Source: Pelagicoccus enzymogenes (lineage in GTDB: Bacteria; Verrucomicrobiota; Verrucomicrobiia; Opitutales; Opitutaceae). Taken from it: DNA of 64,000 bases. The position numbers and the translations under genes were made by a program. Below, one piece after another: positions 55,161 through 63,401 of the stretch (positions within the stretch are counted from its first letter, which is position 1; every line of letters starts with the position of its first letter). Location: positions 186,001 through 250,000 of the forward strand of contig NZ_JACYFG010000038.1 of NCBI RefSeq assembly GCF_014803405.1. Direction: 5' to 3'. The notes beneath the pieces are model-generated. The model ran no database searches, was not told where the DNA came from, and worked only from the letters and a program-made list of their open reading frames with translations.

Positions 55161-58100
55161 ATGCTACTGTCCGACATCTCCGTCAAACGCCCCGTCTTCG
55201 CGAGCGTCATTTCCCTCCTGCTCATCGCGTTTGGAATCGTTTCCTTCGACCGCCTGTCGCTGCGCGAGTATCCGGACATCGACCCGCCCATCGTCACCGT
55301 GGAAGTCGAATACCCCGGGGCGCCGGCCAACATCGTCGAGACCCGCATCACGGAATTGATCGAGGAACGCATCGCCGGCGTGGAGGGCATCGAGTTCGTG
55401 CAATCCTCCTCCAGCGACGGACGGTCGAGCGTAACCATCGAATTCTCCGTCAACCGCGACGTCAACGAGGCCGCCAACGACGTGCGCGACCGCGTATCCG
55501 GAATCCAAGACAATCTTCCCGAAGAAGCCGAACCGCCCGAGGTGCAAAAGGTCGACAGCAACGACGACGTCATCATCTGGCAAAACCTCTCCAGCGAAAC
55601 CATGACCGTGCCGGAGCTGACAGACTACGCGGAACGCTACCTGGTCGACCAGTATTCGGCTCTCGACGGAGTGGCTCGCATCCGCGTGGGCGGCGGCCTG
55701 AACTACGCCATGCGGGTCTGGCTCGATCGCCAAGCCTTGGCCGCTCGCGGCATCACCGTGAGCGACGTGGAAAGGGCCCTGCGCTCGGAAAACGTGGAAC
55801 TGCCCGCCGGTAGCCTGCAGTCGGATCAACGCATCTTTAAGGCCCGCGTAGAACGCAGCTTCAAGGAGCCTCAAGACTTCGCCAAGCTGGTGCTCACCCG
55901 CGGCGCCGATGGTTACCTCGTACGCCTCGGCGACGTCGCCCGTATCGAAAAAGGCGTGGAGGAAGATCGCATCATGTTTCGCGGCAACGGGATTCCCATG
56001 GTCGGCATCGGCGTCATCAAGCAGTCCACCGCCAATACCATCGACGTGGCGGACGCCGTCAAGGCCCTCACCGCGAAGCTGGAAAGAAGCCTGCCCGAAG
56101 GCATGAAGATTTCCCAGAGCTACGACGAGTCCGTCTTCATCAAAGCCTCCATCAAGGAAGTCTACATCACCCTTTTCATCGCTATCGGCTGCGTCGTCTT
56201 CGTGATCTACATGTTCTTGGGAACCGTGCGGGCAATGCTCATTCCCGCGGTCACGGTTCCTGTATCCATAATCGCCGCCTTCATCGTCATCTACGCCCTG
56301 GGATTCTCCATCAATCTCCTGACCCTGCTGGCCCTCGTGCTGGCGATCGGATTGGTGGTCGACGATGCCATCGTGCTGCTGGAAAACATCGTGCGCCGCA
56401 TGGTGGAGCTGAAGGAGACGCCGTTGGTCGCCTCCTTCAGAGGGGCTCGCCAAGTTGGTTTCGCCGTAGTGGCAACAACCTTGGTTTTGATCTCTGTCTT
56501 CGTGCCGATCACCTTCCTCGAGGGCGACATCGGCCGCCTCTTCACCGAATTCGCCCTCACCATCGCCGCCGCAGTCGCGTTTTCCTCGCTGGTCGCCCTG
56601 ACGCTGGTTCCGGTTTTAGCATCGAAGCTCCTCAAGAAAACGGACGAGAACGATAAAGGAAACTTCGTATTGAGGTCGGTCGAACGCATCTTCGAATTTC
56701 AAAAGCGACTTTATATAAAGTGCCTGAATCGAGTGCTGCAGGTACCGGTGATCACCACCCTCGTCTTCGTCCTGCTGCTCGCTGGCACGGCCTGGCTCTA
56801 TACTAAGGTTACCCAAGAGTTCAGCCCGACCGAAGACCGTGGTGTTTTCTTCATCATGGTGAACGCCCCCGAAGGATCCAGCTACAGCTATATCGAAGAG
56901 TACATGGACGTTATCGAGGAACGCCTCATGCCCTATGTAGAGAGCGGCGAATTCAAGCGTTTGCTGGTGCGGGCTCCGCGTGGATTCGGCAATATAGAAA
57001 ACTTCAACAGCGGCTTTGTAATCGTAATCCTAGAAGACTGGGCCGTGCGTCGCTCCGCATTCGATATCATCGCCGAGGTACGCGGAAAGCTCGCCGACTT
57101 GCCGGGCATTCGGGCCTTTCCCATCATGCGCCAAGGCATCGGCGGCGGCACCAGCAAACCGGTACAATTCGTGATCGGCGGGCCGACCTACGACCAATTG
57201 GCCGAATGGCGGGACATCCTCATTGAGAAGATCAACGAGAACAATCCCGGCTTCGAAGGCTTGGACAGCGACTACAAGGAAACGCGGCCGCAGCTCGACT
57301 TCACCGTCAACTACGATCGCGCCGCCGACCTCGGCGTCACCGTTACCGAAATCGGCACCACCCTGGAAACCTTGATGGGCGGCAAGAACATCACCACCTA
57401 CCTGGAAAACGGACAAGAATACGAAGTGGTCGTCGAAGGAGAACGCAGCAACCAACGCTCCTTCAGCGATATCGAAAGTATCTACGTACGCTCCGCCAGA
57501 ACCGGCCAACTCATACCGCTCTCCAATCTTGTCAGCCTCAGTGAATACGGCGCCGCCGAAACGCTTTCCCGCTACAACCGCGTGCGAGCCATCACCCTGG
57601 AAGCCAACCTCGCGGACGGCTTCTCTCTCGGCGAAGCCCTTGCCCACTTGGAAGGGCTTGTGAGAGAGCACCTGCCGCAAGAAGCCGTCATCGACTACAA
57701 AGGCGAAAGCCGCGACTTCGTGAACTCGGGAAGCTCCATGGTTTTCGTCTTCCTGCTCGGATTGGCCGTGGTCTTCCTGGTGCTGGCCGCCCAGTTCGAA
57801 AGCTATATCCATCCCTTCGTCATCATGCTCACCGTACCGCTGGCGACCGGCGGCGGCTTGCTCGGACTCTATCTCTTCGACGCTACGCTCAACATCTATT
57901 CGCAAATCGGCCTCATCATGCTCGTCGGCCTCGCTGCCAAAAACGGGATCCTCATTGTTGAGTTCGTGAACCAGCTCCGAGACGAGGGCGTAGAGTTTTC
58001 CAAAGCGCTCATAGAAGCGTCCGAGGTACGCTTTCGCCCCATCATGATGACCGGCCTTACCACCGTAGCCGGAGCAGTCCCGCTCATCGTCTCCAGCGGC

Positions 58101-58262
58101 GCCGGAGCCGAAACCCGCTTCGCCATCGGCATCGTAGTGCTCGCCGGAGTCCTGGCCGCCACCGTCTTCACCCTCTTCGTGGTCCCCGCCGCCTACAAGC
58201 TCATCGCTAAAAACACCGGCTCCCCCCACGACATCGCCCAAAAGCTAGAAGACGAGATGTAG
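55161..58262 (+). CDS. RND multidrug efflux permease (AcrB/HAE1 family)
   Basis: 1033 residues. It opens LSDISVKRPVFASVISLLLI, the standard RND start. Helix 4 carries LVVDDAIVLLENIVRRM with the proton-relay Asp pair. A second helical bundle contains GLAAKNGILIVEFVNQL. Twelve membrane helices and two large periplasmic loops are present. A proton-driven drug or lipid exporter; substrate unknown. The last 26 codons plus 3' flank are repeated twice downstream (59181, 59990). Confidence 0.95.
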   Translation: MLLSDISVKRPVFASVISLLLIAFGIVSFDRLSLREYPDIDPPIVTVEVEYPGAPANIVETRITELIEERIAGVEGIEFVQSSSSDGRSSVTIEFSVNRDVNEAANDVRDRVSGIQDNLPEEAEPPEVQKVDSNDDVIIWQNLSSETMTVPELTDYAERYLVDQYSALDGVARIRVGGGLNYAMRVWLDRQALAARGITVSDVERALRSENVELPAGSLQSDQRIFKARVERSFKEPQDFAKLVLTRGADGYLVRLGDVARIEKGVEEDRIMFRGNGIPMVGIGVIKQSTANTIDVADAVKALTAKLERSLPEGMKISQSYDESVFIKASIKEVYITLFIAIGCVVFVIYMFLGTVRAMLIPAVTVPVSIIAAFIVIYALGFSINLLTLLALVLAIGLVVDDAIVLLENIVRRMVELKETPLVASFRGARQVGFAVVATTLVLISVFVPITFLEGDIGRLFTEFALTIAAAVAFSSLVALTLVPVLASKLLKKTDENDKGNFVLRSVERIFEFQKRLYIKCLNRVLQVPVITTLVFVLLLAGTAWLYTKVTQEFSPTEDRGVFFIMVNAPEGSSYSYIEEYMDVIEERLMPYVESGEFKRLLVRAPRGFGNIENFNSGFVIVILEDWAVRRSAFDIIAEVRGKLADLPGIRAFPIMRQGIGGGTSKPVQFVIGGPTYDQLAEWRDILIEKINENNPGFEGLDSDYKETRPQLDFTVNYDRAADLGVTVTEIGTTLETLMGGKNITTYLENGQEYEVVVEGERSNQRSFSDIESIYVRSARTGQLIPLSNLVSLSEYGAAETLSRYNRVRAITLEANLADGFSLGEALAHLEGLVREHLPQEAVIDYKGESRDFVNSGSSMVFVFLLGLAVVFLVLAAQFESYIHPFVIMLTVPLATGGGLLGLYLFDATLNIYSQIGLIMLVGLAAKNGILIVEFVNQLRDEGVEFSKALIEASEVRFRPIMMTGLTTVAGAVPLIVSSGAGAETRFAIGIVVLAGVLAATVFTLFVVPAAYKLIAKNTGSPHDIAQKLEDEM

Positions 58263-58281
58263 CACAAGCAGCAAGCCCCCC

Positions 58282-58308
58282 AGGTGGCGCGGGTTCTCCG
58301 AACACGCC
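58282..58308 (+). repeat. REP-like hairpin (family C, GTTC/GAAC arms)
   Basis: AGGTGGCGCGGGTTCTCCGA followed by ACACGCC; relative to 9333 the arms changed from CTTC/GAAG to GTTC/GAAC, keeping the pairing. Confidence 0.8.
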
Positions 58309-58359
58309 TGTCCCGTGCCCAATAGTATTTTACGTCTCACAGCTCATCCCCTAGATTCA

Positions 58360-58383
58360 GTGGGAGCGTGCTTGTCACGCGAT
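58360..58383 (+). repeat. REP-like hairpin (family A, GCGTG arms)
   Basis: GTGGGAGCGTGCTTGTCACG followed by CGAT; same subtype as 50180. Part of tail-repeat copy 1. Confidence 0.8.
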
Positions 58384-58561
58384 TCCCTGCGTCAAAACAA
58401 ACGGAAGGTGTTATCCGGTAGCCGCTCTCAACTTATTAGCTCCTCAACATGCAGGGCACAACAAGCCGCGGCTAATGAGTCGCGCAAGGTTCGCGTTTGA
58501 ACTCAGTGCTGGACGGAAAATTGAGTTCGCGTCTCTCCGTGGTTTCTCCAGACTCGCAGAC

Positions 58562-58777
58562 ATGTCACGTATGGAAACACTCAAGACAGAGGCCATGGGC
58601 TTAAGCGACAGCGAGAGAGCGGCTCTCGCTTCGGAACTGCTCTACTCACTTCCAGCCACTCTTTCCGACGAAGACGAAGGCGTCTCCGAGGCTCTAAGAA
58701 GAGATGCTGATCTTTCCTCAAATCCCTCATCTGGAATCAGTTGGAACGAGCTGAAGAAAGAGCTGGGTCGAGAGTAG
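58562..58777 (+). CDS. Antitoxin of TA module 1 (addiction-module antitoxin family)
   Basis: 71 residues from the ATG at 58562; the longer frame from 58475 lacks matching residues. METLKTEAMGLSDSERAALA and the acidic ending ISWNELKKELGRE match the short 'addiction module protein' antitoxins (E/D-rich, LSxxERxxLAxxLLxSL pattern). Its stop overlaps the toxin start by one base. It would neutralise the toxin encoded next. Confidence 0.82.
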   Translation: MSRMETLKTEAMGLSDSERAALASELLYSLPATLSDEDEGVSEALRRDADLSSNPSSGISWNELKKELGRE

Positions 58778-59070
58778 TGGGGTTGATTTTCCACAGACTA
58801 GTCCAACAAGATCTCAGGGTTGTCCTGCGGTACTACGAAAAAGAAGGCGGTTCTGCACTAGCGGACCGCTTCTTTCGTGAGCTCGACACACTGGTCCATG
58901 AGATCGAAAACCATCCAACCCGATTCCACAAAGTGGCTGGAAACCTCAGAAGAGCCGATTTGGAGAGATTCCCCTACCACCTTCTCTTCACGGAAGGAAC
59001 AAAAGGCATTCGGGTTTTGGTACTACGTCACCACAGGCGTAATCCAAACTTCGGAATACAAAGGAAATGA
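58777..59070 (+). CDS. RelE/ParE-superfamily toxin of TA module 1
   Basis: 97 residues from the GTG at 58777, in frame and overlapping the antitoxin stop. IFHRLVQQDLRVVLRYYEKE, then FFRELDTLVHEIENHPTRFH, and the core strand DLERFPYHLLFTEGTKGIRV are typical of RelE/ParE folds. Target (ribosome-bound mRNA or gyrase) cannot be decided. Confidence 0.82.
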   Translation: MGLIFHRLVQQDLRVVLRYYEKEGGSALADRFFRELDTLVHEIENHPTRFHKVAGNLRRADLERFPYHLLFTEGTKGIRVLVLRHHRRNPNFGIQRK

Positions 59071-59283
59071 TGTATCAACCGCTTCGATACAACAGCGGTC
59101 AGTCTCGTTCCGCGACCAGCCGCCTGACTAATCCTCCAAGGCAAGATGAAGCTCAAGAAAATGCAAAGATGCTCCTCCTTGTCGTCCCCGCCGCCTACAA
59201 GTTCATCGCCAAAAACATCGGCTTCCCCCGCGACATCGCCCAAAAGCTAGAAGAAGAAATGTCGGGCACCCATCAAGCCCCCC

Positions 59284-59310
59284 AGGTGGCGCGGGTTCTC
59301 CGAACACGCC
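59284..59310 (+). repeat. REP-like hairpin (family C)
   Basis: Identical core to 58282-58308; inside tail-repeat copy 2. Confidence 0.8.
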
Positions 59311-59376
59311 CTCTCCGTCCCCACTAGCATTTTACGTTTAGCTAGGCAGCACAACCATTGGGAAACAATTCTCTTA

Positions 59377-59404
59377 GGTAGGGCGGACTGGCCCAGTCCG
59401 CCGC
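59377..59404. repeat. REP-like hairpin (family B, GGCGGACTGG palindrome)
   Basis: GGTAGGGCGGACTGGCCCAG then TCCGCCGC: a 10-bp-arm near-perfect palindrome. Same element at 60185-60212. Confidence 0.8.
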
Positions 59405-59506
59405 ACAGCAGAGTCTTGTGCGACAAAACAAACGAATAAGGCACTAGCGTTTGGGGAAGGAAGATTCCAAATTCGACTTTTCTGCCCTCTGCGGTAGCGT
59501 GAACCC

Positions 59507-59692
59507 ATGACAATCAAGGAACAGGCCATCAAAACGATCACCGACCTCCCAGATGACGTTGATTGGGAGGTTGTTAAGGATCGAATCAACTTCGTTTCCG
59601 CCATACGCAAAGGGTTGGACGAACTTGACTCCGGAAAAGGGATTCCTGTCGAAGAGATCGAAAAAGAGTTCCAAACATGGATTTCCGAGTAG
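59507..59692 (+). CDS. Antitoxin of TA module 2
   Basis: 61 residues. MTIKEQAIKTITDLPDDVDW and the ending GIPVEEIEKEFQTWISE resemble antitoxins found with ParE/RelE toxins. Not related to the antitoxin of module 1. Its 3' end overlaps the toxin gene by 16 bp. Confidence 0.78.
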   Translation: MTIKEQAIKTITDLPDDVDWEVVKDRINFVSAIRKGLDELDSGKGIPVEEIEKEFQTWISE

Positions 59693-59973
59693 TTTGGTCG
59701 CCATCAGCAAGACTCGACCTCAAGGAAATCGTAGAGTACATCGCCGAGAAGGATCCGTCTGCAGCGAGCCGGATCGGTCATTCGCTAATCGACGCAACAA
59801 AAGCCCTGTCTCGTTTTCCCCGAAAAGGCCGCGTTGTTCCTGAGTTTGGAATCGATTCACTGAGGGAGATCCCACTCAAACACTATCGAATCGTGTACAG
59901 AGTGTTCGACGAGCCTAAGCTCATCGAAGTTGTTAGAGCCTGGCATTCCTCACGAGGCACCCCTGAAGTGTGA
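59677..59973 (+). CDS. ParE/RelE-type toxin of TA module 2
   Basis: 98 residues. VVWSPSARLDLKEIVEYIAE, then ALSRFPRKGRVVPEFG and REIPLKHYRIVYRVFDEPKL are hallmark segments of ParE/RelE toxins (plasmid stabilisation family). Overlaps its antitoxin gene. Not closely similar to the toxin of module 1. Confidence 0.88.
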   Translation: MDFRVVWSPSARLDLKEIVEYIAEKDPSAASRIGHSLIDATKALSRFPRKGRVVPEFGIDSLREIPLKHYRIVYRVFDEPKLIEVVRAWHSSRGTPEV

Positions 59974-60092
59974 AAAGAATTCACAGCCAGTCGTCCCCGC
60001 CGCCTACAAGCTCATCGCCAAAAACACCGGCTCCCCCCACGACATCGCCCAAAAGCTAGAAGAAGAGATGTAGGGCACCCATCAATCCCCCC

Positions 60093-60118
60093 AGGTGGCG
60101 CGGGTTCTCCGAACACGC
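60093..60118 (+). repeat. REP-like hairpin (family C)
   Basis: AGGTGGCGCGGGTTCTCCGA core, inside tail-repeat copy 3. Confidence 0.8.
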
Positions 60119-60184
60119 TTTCCCCGTGCCACTAGCATTTTACGTTTAGCTAGGCAGCACAACCATTGGGAAACGATTCTTTAA

Positions 60185-60212
60185 GGTAGGGCGGACTGGC
60201 CCAGTCCGCCGC
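60185..60212. repeat. REP-like hairpin (family B, GGCGGACTGG palindrome)
   Basis: Same 10-bp-arm palindrome as 59377-59404, inside tail-repeat copy 3. Confidence 0.8.
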
Positions 60213-60255
60213 GTTGCAGAGTCTTGTGCGACAAAACGAACGAATAAGTCACTAG

Positions 60256-60701
60256 AAAACGTCTCCCACCAAGAGCCCAGTGATCGAGTAGTTATAATAA
60301 AACTACAACACCCAAAACAGCAATCGGCCTCGCCCGAAACCTCCTAGCTCATCGATTGCGCACCGCCATAATGAATTTCCCACGAAGGGCACCAAGATTC
60401 ACAAAGATTGATAAGTCTAGCCCTATGAATCCTTCGTGAAGCTTCGTGCCCTTCGTGGGCAATGCCCAGCCGATTACCATCCCTTGTGATCCATAGCTCC
60501 TTGGAGCAAAGCGAACTCCCTTGAGCGAGCACGACAGGTCGAAGGGCTATGACCCAAAGTTGCCGCTTGCAACTGCGAACCCAAACATGCAGGTTTTACC
60601 TAAACCTCCGCTCGTAAATGTAAAATTAACGTCTCCGCAAATTCCCCCAGTTGATCAACCAACAAATTTACGAGCACATAATAATACTGTTGGCATAAAG
60701 A
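60256..60701. other. Noncoding gap between the TA array and the accessory genes
   Basis: 446 bp with no supported gene. It has a small IR GTAGTT...AACTAC near 60284-60302 and the long inverted repeat at 60379-60460. The rest shows nothing recognisable apart from a GTTGGCA string at 60689 just before the next start codon. Confidence 0.6.
60379..60460. repeat. Long inverted repeat (CCCACGAAGGGCAC family)
   Basis: CCCACGAAGGGCACCAAG on the left is matched by CTTCGTGCCCTTCGTGGG on the right around an AT-rich centre. Same family as 31884-31965. Confidence 0.85.
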
Positions 60702-61328
60702 ATGAACAAAGAAGACAACACCTCTGGGATGGGCAAGTCATCCGTATTACCCACCGAATTAGAAGGTTGGAATTGGGGAGCCTTCCTCCTAAACCTCTTC
60801 TGGGGCATCGGAAACAAAACCTACATTTCGCTCCTATGCTTTGTTCCGTTCCTAAACATGATCATGCCATTTGTGCTAGGAATCAAAGGAAACGAATGGG
60901 CGTGGCAAAATAGAAGATGGAACGATGTAGAACATTTTCGGCGGGTCCAGCGATCATGGACACGTATAGGATTGCTTATTATATTCGTCGTATTCCCTTT
61001 CTTCTTCATCCTGCTTTTTACCTCAATAATGGGAAGCATGAAGGGAGAAGCTTATGAGATGGCACTTTCCGAAATTAGCCGAAACGAAGACGTTATCGAA
61101 CATTTGGGACTCCCCATTGAGCCGGGATATTTTGTGACAGGAAGCATAACGACCAGTGGACCGAAAGGAGAAGCACATCTAAGCTTCACGTTGGAAGGAA
61201 CCAAAGAAGAAGCAACTGCGGCGGTCTACGCATTAAAGGAAATGGGAACATGGAGTCTTGAACACGTTATAGTCTACAACAAGGAAAGAAGTTGGGATTT
61301 CACAGTCGTATCGCCCAAACAAAAATAG
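60702..61328 (+). CDS. Membrane protein with C-terminal Coa1-like (cytochrome oxidase assembly) domain
   Basis: 208 residues. The N-terminal ~90 residues include EGWNWGAFLLNLFWGIGNKT and NMIMPFVLGIKGNEWAWQNR, a motif of small bacterial membrane proteins with two short helices; a further helix follows (LLIIFVVFPFFFILLFTSIM). The periplasmic-side remainder (EDVIEHLGLPIEPGYFVTGS ... SWDFTVVSP) matches the Coa1/Tim21-like fold. Function in bacteria is unknown. AT-richer than the core genes. An attC-like site starts directly at its stop codon, so it may be an integron cassette. Confidence 0.75.
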   Translation: MNKEDNTSGMGKSSVLPTELEGWNWGAFLLNLFWGIGNKTYISLLCFVPFLNMIMPFVLGIKGNEWAWQNRRWNDVEHFRRVQRSWTRIGLLIIFVVFPFFFILLFTSIMGSMKGEAYEMALSEISRNEDVIEHLGLPIEPGYFVTGSITTSGPKGEAHLSFTLEGTKEEATAAVYALKEMGTWSLEHVIVYNKERSWDFTVVSPKQK

Positions 61329-61388
61329 GTCTAACAAGCCGTGCAGCCAGCGAGCGCAATCGCTGGCCGACTGAGCTCGACGTTAGCA
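61329..61388 (+). other. Integron attC-like recombination site
   Basis: Outer boxes GTCTAAC (61329-61335) and GTTAGCA (61382-61388) are nearly complementary. Next to the left box is AAGCCGTGCAG and before the right box CTGAGCTCGAC, similar to the L boxes of environmental attC sites. The centre is an 8-bp perfect stem GCCAGCGA / TCGCTGGC with a 6-base loop. Length 60 bp, immediate adjacency to a stop codon and a start codon 13 bp later all fit a gene-cassette junction. No integrase gene is in the window. Confidence 0.6.
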
Positions 61389-61401
61389 AAAATTTAGGAT
61401 C

Positions 61402-62010
61402 ATGGGTTTTCTAAGAAAACTATTCGGAAAAAGGGACGAGGCCAAGGGACCTCCAGCCGAACCGCCTCCAGGTCGAGATTACACTTCGCTGCCGGTTTTC
61501 AAGTATCATCCAGACCCGATTTCTACAGGAGCAATCAAGAAGGACGATGCCTCGTGCGACTGCTGTGGGCAGTCGCACGGATACGCGTACAAATCCTCCG
61601 TTTATTGCCATGACGAAGTTGATGCCCTTTGCCCCTGGTGCATTGCAGATGGAAGCGCTGCCGCTAAATTCAACGCAATATTCTCAGACTCCCACCCTCT
61701 ATCAGAGAATGGAATCTCAAAAGAGATTATTGAAGAAGTAACTACGAAAACGCCGGGATTTGACAGTTGGCAGCAAGAAGTCTGGCTTTCATGCTGCGAC
61801 GACGCTTGCGAGTTTCATGGTGATGTTTCGAAAGCAGAAATGAAAGCGATGACGAAGGAACAGATCCAAAAGGCCTTTGAAGACGATGGTCTAGGCGACG
61901 AAATCGTTGGACGAATCAAAGAGGGATATGAGCCAGGGGGAAGTCCCGCCATCTACAAATGGAGGTGCAAACATTGCGGAGATATTAAGCACTATGCTGA
62001 CTTCACATAA
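61402..62010 (+). CDS. CbrC family (UPF0167) zinc-binding-like protein
   Basis: 202 residues. LPVFKYHPDPISTGAI followed by SCDCCGQSHGYAYKSSVYC and LCPWCIADGSAA is characteristic of the CbrC/UPF0167 family, named from E. coli CbrC (colicin E2 tolerance). Cys pairs also occur later (LSCCDDACEFHG; WRCKHCGD), suggesting metal sites. Lies just after the attC-like site, a position typical of a cassette gene. Confidence 0.85.
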   Translation: MGFLRKLFGKRDEAKGPPAEPPPGRDYTSLPVFKYHPDPISTGAIKKDDASCDCCGQSHGYAYKSSVYCHDEVDALCPWCIADGSAAAKFNAIFSDSHPLSENGISKEIIEEVTTKTPGFDSWQQEVWLSCCDDACEFHGDVSKAEMKAMTKEQIQKAFEDDGLGDEIVGRIKEGYEPGGSPAIYKWRCKHCGDIKHYADFT

Positions 62011-62217
62011 CTACGCCAACCAGTCAGTCCTATTAAATAAACGAGGATAATTCTTAGTTTCTTTAAATCATTAGATATACAAGTCGTTATTGAGCTTGAC
62101 CCCGAGTGAGCCGAATACCCCAAACTGGTCAGACCGTAATGTTTTAAGAGGGCAGACAAATCGCCATCTCTCCATCCACGCTTTCACATACGGACAGTGA
62201 ATTGAGCCGACAGAGGA

Positions 62218-62946
62218 ATGGAATTCGAAAACCACATCACCCACTATTTCGAGCGCGAGGTCGGACCCTTTCTCAGTATCTGCGATTTGGACGAAGCCGC
62301 GACCGAATCGATCATCGAACGCGAGAAAGACGCGGAGACCGGATTCAATCGCTACTTTTTCGGAAAGGACTTCTTCGACTACCGAAAAGCGGCCGACGAC
62401 CTTCTCATAGAACTCTATGAAAAGAAGTTCCGGAAGAAAGCCGAGCGAAGGCCTTACTTCGCCGTGCTTGGCAACGCAGACGTGGTGGGTGGTTTGTACC
62501 GGGATCCCTACAAGATCCGAATTCCGCTAGACTATTTTGCGGATTTTGAGCTTACCTTCATGTGCCCGGATCACTTTCCTCTGGTCCGCTTGAGCGACAC
62601 AAAAGTGAAGCGCTATTTTGGATACCCGCTGCCAAAGGACTACACGGAGGAGAAGTATCCCTATTTTGGTAAGCTGCTCACCATCGACGAGCTAAGAGCG
62701 CAGAGCGAAGCCCTCAAAATCGACCGCTACCTCGAGGAAAACCGGCGTACGAACCATTGGTACCGGTACATCGAAGCTCACATCTGGGCAGACCCTCAGG
62801 ACATGCGAAAACGCTTTTCGGATTGGATCGAAGTGGATCCAGAGCCTTGGACTGCTGCAAACGTATCCCTCCTGCAAAACTACAAAGAGATCCGGAAATA
62901 CAATAAGCTACCCAAACCGCCCACAAGCCGCGGCGTCGGAGCTTAG
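62218..62946 (+). CDS. Uncharacterised protein, family member 1
   Basis: 242 residues, soluble, no signal peptide. Not recognised. It shares an ordered set of segments with the gene at 63402: HYFEREVGPFLSICDL near the start, TGFNRYFFGKDF, ELYEKKFRKK, PYFAVLGN, a KIRIPL strand, a TFMCPDHFP segment, YFGKLLTIDELR and YIEAHIWAD. The two are therefore paralogues. AT-richer than the core genes. The gap before it (62011-62217) shows no feature. Confidence 0.7.
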   Translation: MEFENHITHYFEREVGPFLSICDLDEAATESIIEREKDAETGFNRYFFGKDFFDYRKAADDLLIELYEKKFRKKAERRPYFAVLGNADVVGGLYRDPYKIRIPLDYFADFELTFMCPDHFPLVRLSDTKVKRYFGYPLPKDYTEEKYPYFGKLLTIDELRAQSEALKIDRYLEENRRTNHWYRYIEAHIWADPQDMRKRFSDWIEVDPEPWTAANVSLLQNYKEIRKYNKLPKPPTSRGVGA

Positions 62947-62960
62947 CATCGACCAGAACG

Positions 62961-63281
62961 ATGAAATCAAAAAATTCAGATCGCGACCTTTGGATCCCTA
63001 TCGAGGTTCTCGGTTTGATAGGCGTTTCGACGGTACTGTCTACCATCATCTACATGAAAATCGCCTCGAATTGGGGCCCGGTCATCGGAGGATTCATTGT
63101 TTGGTTCGGAACCCTAATCGCCTTCTTGGCCTACGCCGTATTCAGCTACAAGCGAATCATCAGCAAGGATACTGGATCCAGGGCTATAAAGTCTGTGGCT
63201 CTGGCTTTCCTCGTGGTGGTGATAAATTACCTCACTCCGATCTTCATTTATGGACCGTACCACTATGGGCCAGGACCTTAA
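62961..63281 (+). CDS. Small three-helix membrane protein, unrecognised
   Basis: 106 residues. Three hydrophobic segments (IEVLGLIGVSTVLSTIIYM; IGGFIVWFGTLIAFLAYAVF; KSVALAFLVVVINYLTPIFI). It starts 14 bp after the upstream member of the paralogous pair and is co-oriented with both, so the three may form one unit. No family assigned. Confidence 0.6.
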   Translation: MKSKNSDRDLWIPIEVLGLIGVSTVLSTIIYMKIASNWGPVIGGFIVWFGTLIAFLAYAVFSYKRIISKDTGSRAIKSVALAFLVVVINYLTPIFIYGPYHYGPGP

Positions 63282-63401
63282 CGAATCGCTTAAGGACGCA
63301 GCAGAGCGGGAGTCCGGTAGTGGAGATGCTAAAGTTGGTATCGTCATCACACACCTTGTCAGATAAGCAACGAGGACTGCGATGGCTCTAGAACGTGAAC
63401 A

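Larger units (their letters stand above)
58179..58410 (+). repeat. Tail repeat, copy 1 (3' end of the RND gene plus flank)
   Basis: Original copy. Starts GTGGTCCCCGCCGCCTACAA, runs through the RND stop, a family C hairpin (58282-58308), a TATTTTACGT segment, a family A hairpin (58360-58383) and a CAAAACAAACG segment. Copies 2 and 3 share this order, but with a family B hairpin in place of the family A one. Confidence 0.8.
59181..59447 (+). repeat. Tail repeat, copy 2
   Basis: 267-bp copy of the RND 3' end and flank. The copied tail reads VVPAAYKFIAKNIGFPRDIA and so on, but the stop is mutated to TCG. It includes a family C hairpin (59284-59310), a shared TTAGCTAGGCAGCACAACCA segment and a family B hairpin (59377-59404). 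Closely matches copy 3. Confidence 0.92.
59990..60255 (+). repeat. Tail repeat, copy 3
   Basis: 266-bp direct repeat of 59181-59447, starting GTCGTCCCCGCCGCCTACAA. Here the RND tail keeps an intact TAG stop. It includes a family C hairpin (60093-60118), the TTAGCTAGGCAGC segment and a family B hairpin (60185-60212), ending AAGTCACTAG. Confidence 0.92.

Noticed and set aside
58456-58490. attC-like string ACAACAAGCCGCGG before TA module 1
   Set aside because: It resembles the left half of an attC, but no GTTRRRY box or symmetric stem follows.
59067-59327. 86-codon frame over tail-repeat copy 2
   Set aside because: It runs from the toxin end into the copied RND tail and REP sequence; there is no plausible start context and it is not a separate gene.
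58179-60255. Possible CRISPR-like array (three regularly arranged repeats)
   Set aside because: The repeats are ~230-270 bp and derive from the efflux gene's 3' end; the spacers are whole toxin-antitoxin operons. Not CRISPR.
60650-60695. Possible second attC before the Coa1-like gene (CCAAC ... GTTGGCA)
   Set aside because: The outer boxes pair over five bases, but the interval is too short and has no internal stem. At most a degenerate end.
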